Numbered from the stretch's first letter, positions 26,253-37,939 are shown. The stretch is 64,000 nt of DNA from Amoebidium appalachense (GCA_963693365.1 CAVNZM010000011.1:4278001-4342000), one strand, 5' to 3'. The notes: a model not told the origin generated them from the sequence alone. Numbers and translations are program-made.

Positions 26253-28257
26253 ATTTTTTTATTATTATTTTTTATTTTATTTTATCACGTTTTGTTCCCG
26301 GATGGCCTTTTCAGGCCCTCTAGGGAAACTACCGTCTACCACACAGCACCGACGTCAGTACACTAGTTAAGGTGCTATCTATGAGTTCAGCTAAGCTAAA
26401 CCATCCTTCACAACCTAACTATAAGTACACACTTTGCCCAGGGCTACTACCCCAGCCACGCCGGCAGGAGGCTCCAGTCCTCGCCTCCATCCAAAACCTA
26501 GCAATAAACGTTAACCGAGGGCCCTCTCATTGGTCGATCTACAGTATTGGGAAGTCCTAAGTGTTGTGTATAGTATTTACGCTGGGTATGGGCGGATGAT
26601 GGGGTGTGGTGGTGGTGGTGGTGGGGGGGGGGGGGGGGGGGGTTGCTGCCTAACATTATGTGTAACAGTTGTACGTATGTTGTGGCGATGTTTTTGTGAA
26701 CTAAAAGGTGGGTTTTACAGGGCACACTGGGTCTGTGTGTGTTCCGGCAGTCAGAACAGGCTGGCCGGGTGTGTGTGGGGGGTGGGGGTGTATTTGTGGG
26801 TGTCTTGGGTTTTTGGGGAGCCATACTTTTCTTTCTACGGGTGGTGGGTATATCATGGTGGTGTTTTTGCATTTTGGGGTGGGTGGGGGGGAGTGTTGTG
26901 TCCCGTGGGTGCCAAATTTTTGAAAAGAAAAAGGACTGCAACTCTACTGTGATTTTTCCTAAGATGGCCCGCCGGTGGTGGTCTTGGTGGTGCCGGTGGC
27001 TGCAAGTATAGTGGGCCCACCGATCGTGGGCAGAATCCCCGTTCGACCCACTTGATGTCTTCGGGGTCTGGTGGGTCACCGTTGCCTCCTATCCAGTTTA
27101 TCCATGCACATTGGTCTACCACCGTGACTGCCGTATGGTGGTGCTGTGCCGTGGGGGTGTTTGGATGACGAGTGTGCAGGACGTTGTGGATGCAGGCTGT
27201 GATGGCCGTGGTCAGGGTGGGGACCTCCCCGGCATGGGCCGGGCAGGCCCAGATCTGGTGGGTGGTGGTCTCAGGGTGCTGGCTGCACCGGGGGCATGTG
27301 GGCTGTGTAACGAAGGTGTGGTGATCTCGGTGTAGCCGTGTCATGGTAGGCAGGGTGCCCATAGCCCATGATGGACAGGCTACGAATGTTGCCTCTGACG
27401 GCCCCGATGGTTGCCTGTGCGGGCCCCTTGTTGAGCTTGCAATTGAGGGGGTTCCGTTCGGCTGGGAGCAGTCTGGGGTCGGCTAGTATGGACATAGCCT
27501 TGGTCTTGCCGGCCATGTCGCTGAGGAAGTCCTTGTTCAACCGGTTCAGTGCACCGGGAATGTTGCCGGGGATACGGTGGCCTTGTAGTCGTAGGAAGTA
27601 TTTCCCCCCCCCCCCCCGGGGCCGGAGGTAAGGGGGGGGGGGGGGAGGGGGGGGAGGGCTCTTCCTGCATTGGCTGCCTTGTCTGCCTCGTTATTCCGTT
27701 GACCGTACCGTTTGGTGTTGGATTGGTGCCCCTTCACCCACGATACCTGTACAGAGCCTGGTTGCCGTAGGGAGAGTTGGTCTCGTACGTGAGCCCATTC
27801 CACTTAATATGTGGGGGAACTTTAGCTTACGTCGAGGGGGTGTGGTAGGGTCCATGTTTGCCCCCCATCGGTCGACTACTCCGAGGTTATCGAGCTTGAT
27901 GTGGATGGGGGTGGTGGTGGGGGTGAGCAGGAGGGCTAGTAGTACCCCTGTGAGTTCGGCTTGGGTGGATGATAGGGCCGTATGGAGCCTGGTCTTGGCC
28001 GTCACTGGTGGTGCTTTTCGGTCCGGGGTGTCCAGCACAGCCCCGGCTCCGGCCTGGGCTATCCTCCTGCCCGGGTGGATGAGGCTGCCGTCCGTATAAA
28101 CGGTGATCGGTTGGTCTGGGGGGAGCAGGGTGATTTGCTGCTGCCACTCGTCATAGGTGGCCTGGGGCACCAAGTCGGTGTAGGTGAGCCTACGGGGAGT
28201 GGGTGGGCTCGGCAGGTCAGCCGGGTGGGCCGTGCACTTGTGTCCTGGTGGTGACCA
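26253..28257 (-). mobile_element. 5'-truncated non-LTR retrotransposon (RNase H-bearing LINE)
   Basis: 2005 bp lie between identical 13-bp target duplications. The minus strand encodes an RNase H domain: YTDGSLIHP, SSTQAELTGVLLALLL, KLDNLGVVDRW and, after a break, VSWVKGHQ with NNEADKAAN, giving the catalytic D-E-D-D order. A C-terminal finger CPRC-(x8)-H-(x4)-C (CPRCSQHPETTTHQIWAC) follows, as in the tails of several LINE clades. The insertion starts just before RNase H, so endonuclease and reverse transcriptase are lost. The 3' end has a GGCCTGAAAAGGCC hairpin, CCGGGAACAAAACGTGATA and an A-rich (AAAAT)n tail. Frames are interrupted and poly-C/poly-G tracts (about 27604 and 26620) have grown inside it, so it is dead. 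Confidence 0.88.
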
Positions 28258-28270
28258 CCTGTGAGGGTGT
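28258..28270 (-). repeat. LINE target-site duplication, 5' side
   Basis: ACACCCTCACAGG at the junction of peroxidase sequence and LINE. It belongs to the peroxidase codons for DTLTG. Confidence 0.9.
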
Positions 28271-28970
28271 CCCTAAAGTACTTTGTGTCCCAGTGGTACA
28301 TGTTAAGCCCGCTGGTGTCCGTGGCATTGGCGCTCTCCCGCATTAGCGCATGGCTGCCCATCAGCGCATCGTTCTCGTCGATGGTCATGTTGCGGTCGGC
28401 CCACAGCTTTGACGTAGCCCTCAAAGACAGGCTGGACGGTGCCAGCGTGTTGGAGTTTGGCGCCGGATTGTCACAGCGACCCGTCTTGAGGCTCCGCACG
28501 ATCACGCGGGGGCTGCCTGCAAGCCCGGCTGTGTATTCGGACGCAACGGCACCGGCCACGGCAATGGCGCCGGGCCAGCTGATGGCGTGGGTCGCCACGA
28601 TGGGGGAGAGGGCCTCGCGCACATAGTGCACCCACGGGAAGATGTCGTGGTTGCCCGGGTAGCGGTGAGCTCCTCGGGGGCAAGCAGCAGCGAGCCGTCG
28701 GCGCCACCCGGCAGGGGCAGGGAGTCGTGGGCGGAGGCACGGACCATGAGGGCGGCCACGCGCTTGCAGGGGATGCCCTCTGGCGGCAGGTTGCAGTCTG
28801 GGCGGGACAGGAAGGCGCGAGGATGTCGCTACGCACTGCGGCCCAGTCGACGGTAGCCGGTTGGTACTCGTTGCAGTTGGCGGCTGTGTAGGTGGCCTTG
28901 GGGGTTTGCGCCATGGCGAGGCCGGCAGTGGCCACGACAGCAGAGAGGGCGACTAGGAGCTGCATGGTTA

Positions 28971-29640
28971 CGTTGAACGGGGCCGGGGAGCATGTGCAGC
29001 TGTAATATTAAAAGTGCTGTCGTTTGTTTGTTATGATGTAGATAATACTTCCCAAAAAAAAGAAGTTATAAGTGCCGGTAGACGCAGACGTCGTTTGTTG
29101 TGATAAAGAAGCGCGGAACTTTTGTTCGAACGATGCTGTTTTGAATTCGTACTTTCGACAGTTGAGTTGACATGGTTTTGTGTGCTGGCAAGCCTCGAGG
29201 TTTATATTATAATTCAATTAATATAGCGTACACTTTGCAGCAGCGGGCGTTGTGATTGGCTGACTCGATCTCTCGCCAACAAACTTCAAGAACACTTCTG
29301 ATTGGGTGCAATAAAGATGGTTATCTCAGGTATGTTCAGGGCTTGAATTTTGAGTCCTTCCTCCGCCGCCTCGCTTGGAAGTGTTGGAAGCTGAATAACA
29401 CACATATTTGCGCCGCAAGGAAAATATATTTGCAACAGATGTGCAATATAAGTTAATGTACTAAGAAAGTGTAAAAATCAAAGATTTTAGAGCACTCAGT
29501 GCTTGACAAATAGATCAGTCGAAAGGTATGTATAATTTCACACCCCTGCTGTACGAAGCCTTGACAAGAAATTCGTCAAGAATGTGCCGGATAATAAGCG
29601 GAATTTTAGATGTCACCAATCAAATGGGGCTTAGTTCCTG
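28971..29640. other. Spacer between the head-to-head peroxidase copies
   Basis: About 0.85 kb separates the two start codons. The sequences directly upstream of the two starts do not match each other, so the inverted duplication did not include the same promoter or has since diverged. ATTGGCT and ATTGGGT (inverted CCAAT) lie near 29253 and 29300. Confidence 0.5.
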
Positions 29641-29648
29641 AACTTTAG

Positions 29649-29656
29649 TATATAAA
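29649..29656 (+). promoter_or_regulatory. TATA box of peroxidase copy 2
   Basis: TATATAAA about 170 bp upstream of the ATG at 29824, followed by a plausible leader. Confidence 0.5.
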
Positions 29657-29823
29657 TCCAGGGGGCCAAAACATCACAAAACAATCACAGCCTAAGATCA
29701 GTTGAGAGAACAGCGAGCTCTAGCTAATATTAACACAGCACCGTTGCTTTCGACTTCCGCTGCCTACTTCGATCGTAACTTCACGAACTTCCCAAAGCTT
29801 CTCATTTTTTAATCTCTACAACA

Positions 29824-30887
29824 ATGCAGCAGGCCTATTCCACGGCCGAGGGCCGTGCCTATTCGCCTTCTCTGCTGTCGTGGCCACTGCCGGCCTCGCC
29901 ATGGCGCAAACCCCCAAGGCCACCTACACAGCCGCCAACTGCAACGAGTACCAACCGGCTACCGTCGACTGGGCCGCAGAGCGTATCGACATCCTCGCCT
30001 TCCTGCCGCCCAGACTGCAACCTGCCGCCAGAGGGCATCCCCTGCAAGCGCGTGGCCGCCCTCATGGTCCGTGCCTCCGCCCACGACTCCCTGCCCCTGC
30101 CGGGTGGCGCTGACGGCTCGCTGCTGCTTGCCCCCGAGGAGCTTAGCTACCCGGGCAACCACGATATCTTCCCGTGGGTGCACTATGTGCGCGAGGCCCT
30201 CTCCCCCATCGTGGCGACCCACGCCATCAGCTGGCCCGACGCCATTGCCGTGGCCGGTGCCGTTGCGTCCGAATACACAGCCGGGCTTGCAGGCAGCCCC
30301 CGTGTGATCGTGCGGAGCCTCAAGACGGGTCGCTGTGACAATCCGGCGTCAAACTCCAACACGCTGGCACCGCCCAGCCTGTCTTTTGAGGGCTACGTCA
30401 AGCTGTGGGCCGACTGCAACATGACCATCGACGAGAACGATGCGCTGATGGGCAGCCACGCGCTAATGCGGGACAGCGCCAATGCCACGGACACCAGCGG
30501 GCCTAACATGTATCACTGGGACACAAAGTACTTTAGGGACACCCTCACACTCTCACAGGCACCATCACCGTCGCCAACGCCAGCGTGCAGTGGAGCGAGG
30601 GCTACTGGCGCTTTACGGTCAACGACGCGCTGCTGGCGCAGCAGAACGTGCAGAGGCTGGCCGGCAGTGCGTCCAAGTGCCCGTTTGCCCGGCGCCACAG
30701 CAGGAACTTCCGGCGGTTTGCGCGCAGCAGCCACGCGTTTGATGCGGCCTACAGTGCAGCCTATGGGCGCATGATGGACTTGGGCGCCCACTACAGCGCC
30801 CACAGCCACACCATAGACATGCTGGCCCTGGCCGCAGCCGACAATTGTGACAGACGCATAGGGTGCAATTTTCGGGTCACAATCTAG
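29824..30887 (+). pseudogene. Secreted heme peroxidase, pseudogene copy 2
   Basis: Same family as the copy at 25.9-29.0 kb. The frame covering about 30010-30550 keeps RVAALMVRASAHDSLPLPGG, ADGSLLLAPEE, HAISWPDAIAVAGAVASEY, MGSHALM and TKYFRDTL. Lesions differ from copy 1. An insertion of about 26 bases after ATGCAG puts the signal peptide (MATAGLAMAQTPKATY in another frame) out of frame. A 2-base loss near codon 60 shifts the frame again. An 8-base insertion, CTCACA-type, at about 30550 shifts it a third time. The C-terminal third then runs in a further frame (WSEGYWRFTVNDALLAQQN to HTIDMLALAAAD) and stops near 30887. With the signal peptide and C-terminal third in separate frames no full enzyme can be made, unless some indels are assembly errors. 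Confidence 0.8.
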
Positions 30888-30889
30888 AT

Positions 30890-31800
30890 TTGCCTTACAT
30901 ACACGTGTAATGCATGTGTACGCACCGAGACCAGCAAGTATAATCTTTTCAAGTAGGATTTTAATGTAACGACTATACATATAAAGAGTAGTTCAGATCT
31001 TTATTTGCCTGATGATGCATCATTCCCTTCATTGTGTACATATCACACCCACCAGATAATGGCAGCAAAAGAATAAAAAAGTTATTACTGAAATTGGGTA
31101 ACAACAAACTTAAGAACTTGCAGGTATAATAACTGAACTGGCTAATTCACGTTGATATTCATCTGTTTTTTGGCGCACACCTTGTAGGTCTGATTGAGGT
31201 TGTACAACCCAGAACTAATGAGGAGTTAAACGATTTTCCAAGGATATCGCTGCTCATAAATTGTTGAACCCGGTGGTTGCCTTCCAGAATTTTAGCTGCG
31301 GCAACTTAGCTTAGGCCCATCATCAGTGGCCTTTTTTATTCTATTGTATGTGTCATATCGGGGATATGCAGGCCATACTGAACAAAGAGAGAAGAGTCTA
31401 GCCGAATATGCCGAATATGTTTGTACATCATCTTTACCTCGAAATAAAAGTAGTGCCAAATACATGGAGAATCCCCGTAAAAACCTGCACAGAAAAACTA
31501 TTGCCGACGTCAGGTTCAAAAAGGTTGCTCCCCTCGCCTTCCTGCACCGTTAACCACACGCCTCGCCCAAAAGGTTACAGATTTTTCACATTGTTCCGCC
31601 TTTGCGTTATTGAGTGCGCGCGGGTGACACGTGATTGTACTTGCGTGTGTGTGTGCACTTGTGTGTATTGTGGGTGTGCGTGTGGGTATGTCTGTGTGTA
31701 TGTGCGCACGCGCACGCGCGCGCATGTGTGTTCCTACACATCTTTCGGTTCTTTTCATGATGGAGGTTGAAGGAAAGTCATTGCTTGCGTTCGAATTCGC
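30890..31800. other. Spacer, nothing recognised
   Basis: AT-rich then GT-rich sequence (31640-31730). No gene seen. Confidence 0.5.
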
Positions 31801-31810
31801 CTAGTTTGTC

Positions 31811-31890
31811 CCCCCCCCCCCCCCCCCCCCCCCAACGGCCTCCCCCCCCCCCCCCCGCCTTCCCTCCCCACCCGCCCCTCCTCCTCTCCC
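31811..31890. repeat. Poly-C tracts
   Basis: C tracts of about 23 and 14 bases and C-rich sequence. Confidence 0.85.
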
Positions 31891-31994
31891 CCCACCCCTC
31901 AAGAATTCATTTCAACATAGCCGCTACGGTAGGGCTCTTTGACACATAGATACCCGTACACACAGCCGTGCCGCGCGTGCGTGCGCCTTTTCCA

Positions 31995-32423
<429 letters not shown>

Positions 32424-32429
32424 ACACAA

Positions 32430-33400
32430 CTTCGCACCTGTTGCTCGAGCCCAGTGGCAAATGCTCTGTGAAAGGAACACTGATTAAGTATTCAATCGTA
32501 TTAGGGGGCCACTGTGCGGATTCGATTTCCAAAGCGGCACTGGCGTCAATTACCGTTGAAGCTCCAAAAAAACAATACTTTTACCCAAAGCATAATATTA
32601 GCATGTGTGCATGCATGGGTCGATCCCCCCCCCCCCCCCCCCCCCCCCCACCACCACCACCCCCACCCCTCCCCCCTCTCCCCCCCCCCCCCCCTTCCCC
32701 CTTCGCCGGCGCCCCCCTCTCCCTCCCGGGGCCTCGTCTTACTGATGAAAATGTATGTCGACTTGCTAACCCTTCACAAACACACTCCTCCTCCTGCACC
32801 CCCCTCCCCCTCCTTTTCCCTTGACCCTCCACCTCCCCTGCCCACTAACAATGTAAACTGTCCTCTCCCCCCTCCTTTTGCAGACATCCGAATTCTATGA
32901 GTCATGCATATGATAGTTTTTTACCCACCGGCGTGGCTGGGGTTGATACCCTGGGCAAAGTGTGTACTGTACATATAGTTAGGACTGTTATAGGTGTGTA
33001 AGTTTTAGCTAATAGCATCGTAGCACCCTAGCTAGAGTACTGTCGGTGCTGGGTGGAAGACCGTAGTTCCTCCTGAGGGCCCCTAGGGGTACTTGCGGGA
33101 ACAAAACGGGATAAATTTCTTTTATAAGGAAATGATAGTTTGGTGGTTCGCCAACTTGAAAAAGAAAGCATTTTGATGCAAAAACAGGAACTATTTGCAG
33201 TATAATCACAGTGGATGATCTCAGACTTGCAAAGATGATTTAGACTTTGCGCAGTCATGTCTCACGATTGCAACTGGTGTGCAGGGGAACCTAAGTCCCC
33301 CCCCCCCCCCCCCCCCCCGTTTTTCCCCAGGAACACCCCGTTCCCAAAAGGTACAAGACATACGTGCAGCTCAACAGTGCTCGGAGGTGGAATAGGAAAC
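32430..33400. other. Spacer with poly-C tracts
   Basis: Poly-C at 32626-32649 and 32680-32694 and at 33297-33318. A short open frame (GKCSVKGTLIKYSIVLGG, 32455-32600) has no start or splice context. No gene called. Confidence 0.45.
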
Positions 33401-33409
33401 AAAACGGGG

Positions 33410-33700
33410 GGCTGGGGGGGGGGGGGGAGGGGGGGGGTGGGGGGGGGGGGGGGGGGGAGGGGGGGGGGGGGGGACACACACGCACACACACGCACACACA
33501 CGCACTCACACACGCACTCACACACACACGCGTGCGTGCGCGCACGCGTACGCACACACACGCACGCACACACACAAATACACACAGACACACACACACA
33601 CACACGTACACACACACACACACACACACACTGTGAACACGTACGCGTGCACGCACGACACATGCCGTGACACACACACACGCGGACACACACCCACGGA

Positions 33701-33743
<43 letters not shown>

Positions 33744-33827
33744 TCACACACGCACGCACTCACACACGCACGCACTCACACACGCACGCATCACACACGC
33801 ACGCACTCACACACGCACTCACACACA
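33410..33827. repeat. Poly-G then CA/CG-rich array, left of the SINE
   Basis: Poly-G tracts (33414-33473) lead into CA with CACGCACTCA units and a block GAACACGTACGCGTGCACGC. Confidence 0.9.
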
Positions 33828-34420
33828 TTTTTTTTTTTTTTTTTTTTTTACATATATCCCGTTTCACTCCCGGCGAGGCACTGCCTCAGGGGAGATTACC
33901 GTCTTCCGCCTCGACACAGATCGTACTGCACACCTGAGTCAGGATCCTAATTGACCCCAACTGGCACTATTTTTAGTTACGCCTTATCCCACGGTTCTAG
34001 CCGCAGCAACGCTAATGGGGAAGTGAGCAAGTGAGCACAGCTCACTTTAACAACCCGCCGGGAGCGACCCGGGAGACATACACAAACATAAAGACTTGAA
34101 AGGGAAAACCCCATGCCCAGGACGCTGACCCGGACCGTGGCCGGTGACTCGGATTGGTCTCCCACTTGAACGTTGGGCCGGCCCGCCCAAGCGGCGCGCC
34201 GTCGACGTCAGAGGGCCGGTGCTGTTCATGACGTCATGTCTTTCGGCCGGATGATAACAAATTGGTGGTGCTGCTTGACGTGGTCTGGGGTGATGGCTTC
34301 TAGGGGGCGTCCAGACCAATGGACCGTCGAGGCAGAACAAAAATGGAAGTAACCAGGATCGATCCTGCGACTTTGAGCTTGACACCCAGAGATCTTACCA
34401 TTGCACCATCCCCGCCCCCC
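33828..34420 (-). mobile_element. tRNA-headed SINE
   Basis: On the minus strand the element begins GGGGATGGTGCAATGGTAAG (A-box-like TGGTGCAATGG) and continues to GCAGGATCGATCCTGG (B-box-like, T-arm-like hairpin), so the first 70 bp or so resemble a tRNA. A unique body of about 440 bp follows, then ACGGTAATCTCCCC, a GAGGCAGTGCCTC hairpin, CCGGGAGTGAAACGGGATA and about 18 A. It is flanked by TGTGTGTGAGTGCGTG on both sides, a likely target duplication, though the flanks are themselves CA/GT repeats. It would be transcribed by RNA polymerase III and moved by a LINE. Confidence 0.8.
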
Positions 34421-34503
34421 CACGCACTCACACACACACTGCGCCCGCGTCCGCGCACGCGTACGAATACACAAGCACGCACACACACAAACACAGACAG
34501 ACA

Positions 34504-34544
<41 letters not shown>

Positions 34545-34624
34545 ACACACACACACAAACACCCACACAATGTACACACACACTGAACACGTACGCGTGC
34601 ACACACGACACACGCCGTGACACA

Positions 34625-34713
<89 letters not shown>

Positions 34714-34772
34714 TATACACGTACGCGTGCAAACACGACACACAGCCACACACCCACCCACACACTTACAGA
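34421..34772. repeat. CA/CG-rich array, right of the SINE
   Basis: CA repeat with two blocks resembling GAACACGTACGCGTGCAC followed by ACGACACA and GTGACACACA (34583 and 34713); a third block lies left of the SINE at 33635. Confidence 0.9.
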
Positions 34773-34774
34773 TG

Positions 34775-35554
34775 GCACGCACACACACGCACATACGAAC
34801 ACATGATCGTACACATTCAAAAGACGCGTGTGCGCACGTGCACACAGAGTTAACCAGACATATATGACACACATATGCATACATGTTTTTGATTTTCCGG
34901 GTAAAAAAATTGGTACACGTCTAAGATATTTACATACATATGGTCTACACCCGTAATGCCAGACTGGCCAGTGCGAAAGGACAGTCAGGACGTCTGTACG
35001 TGCGCACTTTTCACTCCCGTCGGGATTTTTTGAAGGGGTTCCGACGTGGGATAGTTCAGTGCTCCTCATCCACAGCTCGTCATAATTTTCGCAGACATGG
35101 GGGTCCACCCCTTCTGAAGCTTCCACAGCCTGCCATGCAAGCTCTGCCGAGCACGACTGAACACCGTAGTACACTACGCTACGATTCACTGCTCAGGAAC
35201 GAAGAACACACACAGAAAGGCCACGGTGTTACTACTGTAACTTACTGGTCGTCCGACACCGTGACTCGGGAAGTTTGAGATGGAATGTAAACAGAACGCG
35301 AAGGTGAATATGATTGGGCGGTTATATCGGCATGTAGCGGAGCATGATCTTTGCGCAAAAGATTTTTTTTCGTTGGAGAAACTTGATCGAGGCTCACACA
35401 GGCTCACACGAGCAAAACCGAGCACGACCGCTGTCGCGGCGCTGTGAGAAGTGTGTGTGTTTTTTTTTTTTTTGGCAGTTGGTAACACGCACAAGGGAGA
35501 ACAGGTCTGCAAGCCCGTGTTTGTTGTAGAAGGAGGACGTGCTAAGAAGCCAAA
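34775..35554. other. Spacer and upstream region of the 35.6-kb gene
   Basis: No gene seen. ATTGGGCGG (inverted CCAAT) at about 35313 may belong to the promoter of the next gene. Confidence 0.4.
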
Positions 35555-36592
35555 ATGGAGCAGAAAACAACCTACGAGACCCCAAAAGGACTCCAACAGC
35601 TACTCGCAGAGCCCAAAGGCAAACTTGAGTATTTTGCAGACGAGGCCTTCCTTCTTCATGTCTTCTGGACAGCGCCAAGCAAGGAAGCAGCCCTTGAGTT
35701 ACTTTCTGGCCTAAGCGCATGTGCGGCTGCAACACATAGAGACACCCCGTGCGTGCCTACATACATCTTCCGCATCTCCAACACCGGCACCACTTTGCTT
35801 GGGCCACCGCCACAAACTGTAGGGGATCACCCTGTTTTGCGCGAATCCAAGAGGAAGTTACTGGTGGGGGTACCCAGGCCCGCCGTCTGTGCAGATGTTG
35901 TGTTAAGAGGCTACGATCCGGCACTTCTTGAGTTGGATCTTTCAGCCGAACTACCGGCGGAGCTAAGAAAGCAGCCTGTTGCGGTAGAGTTCACGGAGCT
36001 TTATCTGGATGAGAGAGCATTTATGGAGCATGCTGGATCCCGTGATTACCTGAACGCATACGGCGTGGTGATGAGGCCGAGCCTCCAGTTCCGTGTGCCG
36101 ACGACCATCCGGTTGGGTAAACCGGTGGAGAGCATAGTAGAGAAGATTCTGGAACCTATCCTCAAGGAAAATGTGGCACCTTTGGCGGCGGAATGTGCGG
36201 TCTTTAAGCCCGTTACTGTGTTGGGTGGTGATGGAAGTGGTGTGGCTCTGCTTTTGTCGTTGAATGTTGAGGGTACTGATGTTGTAGTGCCCAAGGATGT
36301 GAATGAGCAATGCACCACGTGTGTGTCCTTCGCACATCCTCTTCGTGAATACGTAACACGCGTCATGTGCGTCTTTCCAACGCTCCCGTCCTCTTCCCTG
36401 CTTTCCCAGCTCGGGTCTCTGCACGTGATTGAGGGTGAAGCTCACACCAATAGACACGAAAACACAGAGAAGGCGCGCCATGCTTTTGCAGAGGCAGGAT
36501 TAAGCATGGTGAGCGTTGATGCAAGTGATTGTGCGGGGTATGCACTGCACGAACGGGCACGGGATCTACACAGCACTAGTGCACGTGCGTAG
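35555..36592 (+). CDS. Intronless gene, 345 codons, possibly ABM-like fold
   Basis: One uninterrupted frame starts at AAAATGGAGC, a good Kozak context, and ends TAG at 36590-36592. No signal peptide or membrane segment. Residues 25-75 (YFADEAFLLHVFW, EAALELLSGLSACAAATHRD, PCVPTYIFRIS) and 145-190 (ELYLDERAFMEHAGSRDYLN, VVMRPSLQF) each resemble halves of antibiotic-biosynthesis-monooxygenase-like alpha/beta domains: strand, helix, A-x-H-x-D-x-P-C, strand, then E-x-Y-x-D-x-x-A-F-x-x-H. That is a weak, by-eye similarity. The last 130 residues are unassigned. The lack of introns stands out beside its intron-rich neighbours and could mean retroposition or transfer; codon use looks ordinary. Confidence 0.6.
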   Translation: MEQKTTYETPKGLQQLLAEPKGKLEYFADEAFLLHVFWTAPSKEAALELLSGLSACAAATHRDTPCVPTYIFRISNTGTTLLGPPPQTVGDHPVLRESKRKLLVGVPRPAVCADVVLRGYDPALLELDLSAELPAELRKQPVAVEFTELYLDERAFMEHAGSRDYLNAYGVVMRPSLQFRVPTTIRLGKPVESIVEKILEPILKENVAPLAAECAVFKPVTVLGGDGSGVALLLSLNVEGTDVVVPKDVNEQCTTCVSFAHPLREYVTRVMCVFPTLPSSSLLSQLGSLHVIEGEAHTNRHENTEKARHAFAEAGLSMVSVDASDCAGYALHERARDLHSTSARA

Positions 36593-36594
36593 AA

Positions 36595-37358
36595 ACCCCG
36601 CCATCCCTTGGGGTGCAGCTGCATGGGTGGTACCGATTATCAGTTGTAGTGTTCATTACTTCTGGTGATTTTTACTGTAGTGATTATTAGCTTAGTGATG
36701 TTCATCAAGATGGGTGGCATCGTATTGTGTACCGGGCGGGTTCATAAGGGGTTACCTGTTGTGTTTAGTGTGTTCCCCTTTGAGCGATGGAGCTTGGCAA
36801 TGCTATGAGATACCCATCCACATTATTGAGATCACCTTGGTCAATGTTTGCACTGGGATATTAAAAATCTTTTTTTTTTTTTGGAGATTGGTATTCTGCA
36901 GTATTTCTGCTAAAGTTTATCTTCCGGATCACACACGCTGGCTTTCGCATTCGCCAAAGCAGTTATACAGTCACATGTACTGTGAATGATGGTAGTAGAC
37001 CACATGTTACAAGACTGTTTTGTTTCACTATTGTTTCTTGGCGAGTTTATTTGTTCCACTTAAATGTCCTAATTTTTGTATTGCTCAACTGCTATCATAA
37101 CAGCTTTATACACGAACATGCAAGCATGTTGGTAAAGATGACAACAAAGCACACGCATTATCAGGCAACAACTTGAAGGTGCGCATGGCATTGTATGATA
37201 TATCATTCGTACAAGACTTAGTCCTAATTTTAGACATTGACATGAACTATTAAATAGGCCAAAAAAAAATATAATTGCTTTACAACAAGGTCTTTTGGCT
37301 CTATCATAGTGACTCCAAGTGGACATGTGCCAATATTGGTTTAAGCCCTCCTCTTCCT

Positions 37359-37389
<31 letters not shown>

Positions 37390-37810
37390 TCCCCCCCCCC
37401 TCCCTCCCTTCGTCGGCCCATTGTTTTGCAGAGGCATAGGAATCCCACTGATGATAAGCTCTGTTCAAGTATTTTCTGCCTGCACGTTTCGTTGCTTCCA
37501 TTATTAACTCTCAACATTAATTATTGCATAGATCTAGATACCCCCCCCCCCTCCCCCCCCCCCTCCCCTCCGCCCTCCCCCCCCCCCCCTCCCCCCCCCC
37601 CCCCTCCCCCCCCCCCCTCCTTTCCCCCCGGGGGCAGATATCAAAATACATACACACCGTCATCTCCATGGGGGAAAATGAGAGAGAAAATGATATGGGG
37701 AACAACGCCATGCACTTGGTTGGTTCCACGTACAAACACGCGCGCGTGCACTCTCCCGCACACTCGCACAGACACATGCTTGCACGCATGCACATAACGC
37801 GCGCGCGCTG

Positions 37811-37844
<34 letters not shown>

Positions 37845-37903
37845 GTACGCACACACGCACATGCATACGCACACGTGCACGCACGCAGATGCAACACACG
37901 CGC

Positions 37904-37939
<36 letters not shown>

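Larger units (their letters stand above)
25942..28965 (-). pseudogene. Secreted heme peroxidase, pseudogene copy 1, split by a LINE
   Basis: Plant/fungal-type heme peroxidases oxidise substrates with hydrogen peroxide. The 5' part (28965-28258) starts MQLLVALSAVVATAGLAMAQ, a clear signal peptide. Conserved pieces follow: RASAHDSLPLPGGADGSLLL (distal Arg/His and the Gly-Gly-Asp-Gly-Ser calcium loop), HAISWPGAIAVAGAVA and MGSHALM (proximal His region). Lesions are a 2-base shift near codon 50, a 2005-bp LINE insertion after the YFRDTLT segment, a deletion of about 20 bases just after the insertion, and a 4-base shift with a stop near the 3' end. The 3' part (26252-25942) carries FARRHSKNFRRFARSSHAF and ends DKTIKLIVP. 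It is head-to-head with a second copy at 29.8 kb. Not functional as it stands. Confidence 0.8.
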
